This document shows positions 30,161-33,700 of a DNA stretch of 33,700 nt, piece after piece. The translations under genes were made by a program, and so were the position numbers. Each line of letters begins with the position of its first letter. Position 1 is the first letter of the stretch. The stretch is from contig JYJJ01000040.1 in the NCBI GenBank assembly GCA_003263775.1, positions 1-33,700 on the forward strand, written 5' to 3'. The notes beneath the pieces were generated by a model. That model searched no databases. It was given only the letters and a program-made list of their open reading frames with translations, and had not been told where the DNA came from. Source of the stretch: Vibrio maritimus. Lineage in GTDB: Bacteria; Pseudomonadota; Gammaproteobacteria; Enterobacterales; Vibrionaceae.

Positions 30161-31081
30161 TTAACTCGACAGTAGCTTGTCGTGATAATTAGGTAGTAGC
30201 ATGTAGGTACCAACAAACTCGACCGCTGGTGTATCACCACTATAGATGGTCACGTTGATCACGATTCGTGCTTTCTTACCTGCGGCAAGTCTGTCCAAAT
30301 CGCCACTAATGCCATCTAATGATGTAATAGAGACTGGGCTGGACTCCACGGGATGTCGATAGCGAATTCGGCTATCTGCCAGCACAATATCCGCCACCAA
30401 GCCGCGCTCGCGCATCAGTAACCAAGTCATCCCCCAACCCGTTAACGTTGCTAACGTAAACGCGGAACCAGCAAACATGGTGTTATGAGGGTTAAGGTTA
30501 GGATTGAGCTGCGCACTGCACTCAAAGCGATAACCTGTATATTGATTGATCTTAATACCCATCTTGTCACTAATAGGTATCTGCTGCTCCCAGCGCTCTT
30601 GTAGCTCGGCACACCATTCTGGTCTGCGAAGGACTTTTGCTAAAGGATCGAGCGGTTTTACCATTTGTTGGTGACGTACTGGCCCTTTCTGATCGTTAAG
30701 CTCGCCTTGACTGCTAAAACCATTTTTTTCATAGAAAGAGATGGCATCTTCCCGAGCATTACATACCAAGCGCTTAACGCCTTCTTGACGAGCAAAGGAC
30801 TCAAGTGCAACCAACACTAATGACCCCATGCCTTTGTCACGACGACTGCTCTTCACAGCCATGTAGCGAATTTGGCCTTCATTATCAGGCGTGATATACA
30901 AACGTCCAATCGCCATGGGTCTTCCGCGCCCATCGACAATCATGCGGTGATGACTCATTTCGTCATACTCATCACGCTCTGATCCCACCGGCAGTCGCCA
31001 CGGCTCACGTAACATCTGCCATCGAAAATGGTAGTACTTGCTGAGCTGATTTTCTGTCTTAGGAGTAATGAGTTTAAACAT
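30161..31081 (-). CDS. fabY: YiiD/FabY-like GNAT-hotdog fusion protein
   Basis: Two-domain protein of 306 residues. The N-terminal GNAT acetyltransferase domain includes RYMAVKSSRRDKGMGSLVLV near residue 72 and AISFYEKNGF near residue 113. The C-terminal hotdog domain (YiiD_C type) includes NTMFAGSAFTLATLTGWGMT near residue 199 and ADSRIRYRHPVES. E. coli YiiD (FabY) is implicated in initiating fatty-acid synthesis. The match in domain order and the rbn-dtd-fabY gene order support the name. It starts about 38 bases after the repaired dtd gene, so it is probably in the same transcript. Confidence 0.85.
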   Translation of the reverse strand: MFKLITPKTENQLSKYYHFRWQMLREPWRLPVGSERDEYDEMSHHRMIVDGRGRPMAIGRLYITPDNEGQIRYMAVKSSRRDKGMGSLVLVALESFARQEGVKRLVCNAREDAISFYEKNGFSSQGELNDQKGPVRHQQMVKPLDPLAKVLRRPEWCAELQERWEQQIPISDKMGIKINQYTGYRFECSAQLNPNLNPHNTMFAGSAFTLATLTGWGMTWLLMRERGLVADIVLADSRIRYRHPVESSPVSITSLDGISGDLDRLAAGKKARIVINVTIYSGDTPAVEFVGTYMLLPNYHDKLLSS

Positions 31082-31119
31082 AGATATCCTTTCGCATGTA
31101 AACTTAACGCGTTACTCGT

Positions 31120-31553
31120 TTATACCTGCAACCAGAACGTCACAGGACCATCGTTGATGAGTGATACTTTCATATCAGCAGCAAATTGGCCACGTTCTGT
31201 TGGTAATACCTGCTGACAATGGTCAGCAAAATAGTCATATAGTCGCTCAGCATCCGCTGGATGCGCGCCTTTAGAAAAGCCTGCTCGAGTCCCTTTCTTA
31301 GTGTCAGCTGGCAGCGTAAACTGCGAAACTACAAGAACGCTGCACCCACATCCTTGACGCTGAGATTCATTTTACCAGCGTCATCTTCAAAAACACGGTA
31401 GGTCGTGACGCGCTCAACCAAGCGCTTTGCTTTGGCTTCATCATCGTCCTTTTCAACACCTAGCAAGACCAACAGACCTTTACCGATTTCGCCGACCGTT
31501 TTTCCGTCAACCTTAACAGCAGACTCACTCACTCTCTGTATCAGTGCTATCAC
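31120..31553 (-). CDS. dtd: D-aminoacyl-tRNA deacylase Dtd (frameshifted)
   Basis: Removes D-amino acids (and misattached glycine) from tRNA, a proofreading step in the cytosol. It starts [20 protein letters not shown]. The catalytic motifs are SQFTL in the middle and [11 protein letters not shown] at the C-terminus. As read, the frame stops at 31329 after 74 residues. Restoring one G at about 31338 joins KDVGAA to [20 protein letters not shown] and extends to a TAA at 31120-31122, giving 144 residues. The start lies inside the end of rbn, a 29-base overlap, suggesting translational coupling. Confidence 0.94.
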
Positions 31554-32460
31554 GCGGTTGTTCCTTTTGGGTCAATTGCTTCTTTTCGGCTGTCGATTGT
31601 ATCACGGGGCTATTTAGTCGCCAGTGTTCTTTCTCTCCTAGTGCTGCTGTGAACTCGGCACCAATCAAAACGATAAACCAACACAAATAGATCCAGAGAA
31701 AGAGGATTGGAATCGCCGCTAGCGCCCCGTAAATCAGCTGATAAGAAGGGAACTGAGTAATGTAGTACGCGAAGCCTTTCTTACTCACCTCAAACAATAA
31801 TGTCGCTACAGCAGCGCCGATAATGGCATGGCTCAAATAGACTTTCTTATTAGGAACGAGAACATAAAGCCCAGTGAACGCTAACAGTGCAAGAAAAGCT
31901 GGCAACCAGCCTAAAAAGAAACTAAACGCACCACTGAGTAGCTCATGCTCCAAGATCTTTAATGACGTGAGGTATGAGGTTCCTACAATACTGGCACCAA
32001 CCAAGATTGGTCCAAGAGTCAATATCATCCAATACATAGAGAAGGAGAACACCGGACGTCGCTTTACTTTGACTCGCCATATGTAATTGAGATTGTTATC
32101 GATATTGGAAATGAGCATCAAGGCAGCAACAAACAAAAATCCACTACCTATTGCTGTCATTCGACCTGTATTGGCAACAAACTCGGTAAGCGCCGTATAG
32201 ACAGCATCACCAGCTGCAGGCACAAAGTGTTGGATGATAAAGTTTTGTAGAACTTCGCCAACATTGGCAAATATCGAAAAAGAGGACAACACTGACAACA
32301 AAACCGTCAGCATAGGCACGATAGAGAGTAGCGTAATATACGTTAGATAACCGGCGTTGACATTCACTCGGTCATGAGACATGCGCTGAATCAAATAACG
32401 AACAAAGCACAGTAAGTGAGAAACAGGCTCTATGAGTTGACGAGGCAATTTGTCGTGCAT
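31525..32460 (-). CDS. rbn: YihY/BrkB family inner membrane protein
   Basis: Polytopic membrane protein of 311 residues with about six hydrophobic helices. These include [20 protein letters not shown] near residue 38 and [20 protein letters not shown] near residue 249. The family was once named RNase BN, but that activity is now assigned to a different protein, so the true function is unknown. The C-terminal tail is hydrophilic and charged. It is the second gene of the minus-strand operon, 6 bases after the ATPase gene. Confidence 0.88.
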   Translation of the reverse strand: MHDKLPRQLIEPVSHLLCFVRYLIQRMSHDRVNVNAGYLTYITLLSIVPMLTVLLSVLSSFSIFANVGEVLQNFIIQHFVPAAGDAVYTALTEFVANTGRMTAIGSGFLFVAALMLISNIDNNLNYIWRVKVKRRPVFSFSMYWMILTLGPILVGASIVGTSYLTSLKILEHELLSGAFSFFLGWLPAFLALLAFTGLYVLVPNKKVYLSHAIIGAAVATLLFEVSKKGFAYYITQFPSYQLIYGALAAIPILFLWIYLCWFIVLIGAEFTAALGEKEHWRLNSPVIQSTAEKKQLTQKEQPRDSTDTESE

Positions 32461-32466
32461 TATTCC

Positions 32467-33036
32467 TTAGCTCTCCTTGCTAATTGTAGTTGCAGTATGA
32501 GTTTGACATAGTTCAACAACAAACTCGACCCGCTGTTGTACAGACATTAACGGGATCTCAATAACTTGAAATCCTAGGCTTTGATACTGCAAATACAGCG
32601 CTTGATGAATCGATAGTGCCTCCTCAAATGGATAGGGACGTACCTCATCTTGCACATAAGTCTCGCTCGTTGGTTTACAGAATAAGACTGTCCGCTGATA
32701 CCCTTTGCTAGCCTCATTTAAGATATTACTTGGTACGGGAAGGTTTCCAAATCCCAAGTATGCGCACACATCAGGAATAGCGCGGTCGACAAAACTGAGC
32801 GGCTTCGATTGTTGAGCAAGGTCTTTTTGAATAACCATTTCCTGAAAACACATTTCAGCAAAGCGGCCAAGTTGCGTCCACGGTAGTACACCCTCATCGA
32901 GTTTAGATTGCTGTTCTATGAGCAACCTAGGAACCTCCGGAAATATCTGATAACCCAGTCCACCAAGCGCTTCCAATAATGTGGTTTTCCCAGAACCAGG
33001 GCCACCCGAGATAATAAATGGTCGTTGTAAGCTCAT
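32467..33036 (-). CDS. Small AAA-type ATPase/kinase-like protein
   Basis: Protein of 189 residues with a P-loop GGPGSGKTT at residues 11-19 and a later FVDRAIPDVCAYLGFG that resembles the Walker B/lid region of AAA_28 (NadR- and Ttd14-like) nucleotide-binding proteins. Substrate and role are unknown. It has no membrane segment and is presumably cytosolic. It is the first gene of the operon with rbn, dtd and fabY, which suggests a link to their process, though linkage alone is weak evidence. The gene starts after about 190 bases without features. Confidence 0.75.
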   Translation of the reverse strand: MSLQRPFIISGGPGSGKTTLLEALGGLGYQIFPEVPRLLIEQQSKLDEGVLPWTQLGRFAEMCFQEMVIQKDLAQQSKPLSFVDRAIPDVCAYLGFGNLPVPSNILNEASKGYQRTVLFCKPTSETYVQDEVRPYPFEEALSIHQALYLQYQSLGFQVIEIPLMSVQQRVEFVVELCQTHTATTISKES

Positions 33037-33220
33037 AATAGATAACTAATTCAGTAACATGATCAAAGTGTAACTGAATCAGTAGCAAAATCATGCTAAT
33101 AGTAATAAATAGACAGGCTACGAAATTTAAGAGGGGTGCTGGTGCTCTGGTGGCTAAGGAATATAGACATCAGTAAGCGTACTCTGCCATTCGATTTAAG
33201 ATAGGCAATCTACAAACAAC

Positions 33221-33291
33221 AGATACGAAAACGCCCCAGCAAATGCTGGGGCGGGGAAATAAAAGTCTGGCGATGTCCTACTCTTACATGG
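33221..33291 (-). repeat. Copy 1 of a 71-bp direct repeat (terminator plus 5S 3' end)
   Basis: Nearly identical to 33357-33427 (offset 136 bases, two mismatches). It contains a GC-rich terminator hairpin and the last 27 or so bases of 5S rRNA. It marks a duplicated rRNA operon end. Confidence 0.85.
33224..33253 (-). terminator. Distal rRNA operon terminator
   Basis: On the minus strand a 9-bp stem (CGCCCCAGC and GCTGGGGCG, 4-base loop) is followed by TTTTCG. It is the second of two nearly identical hairpins at the operon end. Confidence 0.88.
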
Positions 33292-33292
33292 G
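33265..33292 (-). pseudogene. Truncated 5S rRNA fragment
   Basis: The 28 bases match the 3' end of the intact 5S gene nearby, then similarity stops abruptly. The 5' three-quarters is missing and the intervening 64 bases show no 5S resemblance. It is a remnant of a second 5S copy and would not make a functional RNA. Confidence 0.8.
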
Positions 33293-33356
33293 CGGTGCGG
33301 CGATCCGCAAGACACACTCTGCCTTTCTCAATAGAACATTAGACCTAGCATATTCT

Positions 33357-33427
33357 AGATACGAAAACGCCCCAGCAAATGCTGGGGCGAGGAAATAAAA
33401 GTCTGGCGATGTCCTACTCTCACATGG
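33357..33427 (-). repeat. Copy 2 of the 71-bp direct repeat
   Basis: This copy belongs to the intact 5S gene and its terminator. It differs from copy 1 at two positions. Confidence 0.85.
33360..33389 (-). terminator. Proximal terminator after 5S rRNA
   Basis: Same 9-bp stem and 4-base loop as the distal copy, followed by TTTTCG on the minus strand. It starts about 12 bases after the 5S 3' end. Confidence 0.9.
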
Positions 33428-33518
33428 GGAAGCCCCACACTACCATCGGCGCTATTGCGTTTCACTTCTGAGTTCGGCATGGAATCAGGTGGGTCCACAA
33501 TGCTATGGTCGCCAAACA
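33401..33518 (-). rRNA. rrf: 5S ribosomal RNA
   Basis: Reading the minus strand, the gene runs from TGTTTGGCGACCATAGC to AGTAGGACATCGCCAGAC. It includes the conserved internal CCGAACTCAGAAGTGAAACG segment. The ends pair as expected (TGTTTGGCG with CGCCAGAC). Length is about 118 bases. It lies downstream of tRNA-Thr, as in the E. coli rrnD type arrangement (5S, tRNA-Thr, 5S). Exact ends may differ by 1-2 bases. Confidence 0.95.
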
Positions 33519-33564
33519 AAATCTTGCTTGGGTGCACCTTGCTCTGCAAGATGACTCTAAATAC

Positions 33565-33640
<76 letters not shown>

Positions 33641-33662
33641 ATCGTGGTTGTCCTTCAGGACT

Positions 33663-33689
33663 AAAAAAGCCCGTCTTTTAAAACGGGCT
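33663..33689 (-). terminator. Hairpin with T-tail upstream of tRNA-Thr
   Basis: Reading the minus strand, AGCCCG and CGGGCT arms are followed by TTTTTAG, a standard terminator form. It sits about 27 bases before the tRNA-Thr gene. If tRNA-Thr and 5S belong to the same rRNA transcript, this hairpin must be bypassed by antitermination. Otherwise it ends an upstream unit. Confidence 0.7.
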
Positions 33690-33700
33690 CTTTGAAATTT

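Overview
The window looks like a stretch of the larger chromosome of a Vibrio species (Vibrionaceae, Gammaproteobacteria). The evidence is the protein sequences, a complete gspC-to-gspN (eps-type) type II secretion operon next to hslR-hslO and pckA, and the bioH / comF / nfuA / nudE / cysQ neighbourhood. I see no phage, transposon, CRISPR array or toxin-antitoxin module. Content is mostly housekeeping, and I do not find a convincing new biological system.

Layout. 1-2.6 kb: purD (+), a DUF1481 lipoprotein (-) and hupA (-). 2.9-6.1 kb: a CNNM/CBS membrane protein (+) converging on a periplasmic protein with repeated retropepsin-like domains (-). 6.3-8.7 kb: tex (+). 8.7-13.2 kb: an unrecognised charged protein and bioH (-), then divergent comF, nfuA, nudE and cysQ (+). 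13.2-24.6 kb: the type II secretion operon on the minus strand, in the order C-D-E-F-G-H-I-J-K-L-M-N. 24.8-28.1 kb: hslR-hslO behind a sigma32-like promoter, then pckA (+). 28.2-30.1 kb: an AsmA-like protein (+). 30.1-33.0 kb: a minus-strand operon of an AAA-type ATPase, rbn, dtd and fabY. 33.2-33.7 kb: the distal end of an rRNA operon on the minus strand, with tRNA-Thr(GGT), 5S rRNA, a terminator, a truncated 5S fragment and a second copy of the terminator.

How the genes work together. GspC/D form the inner-to-outer-membrane bridge and secretin. GspE/F/L/M form the ATPase platform, GspG/H/I/J/K the pseudopilus, and GspN is accessory. HslR and HslO are heat and oxidative stress proteins. Dtd and FabY form a small conserved operon with Rbn.

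The main caveat is sequence quality. Thirteen conserved genes carry 16 apparent single-base indels (13 deletions, 3 insertions). In every case the protein resumes in another frame within a few codons and the repaired length fits the family. I read these as sequencing or assembly errors, give each gene its full repaired extent, and record where the frame breaks.
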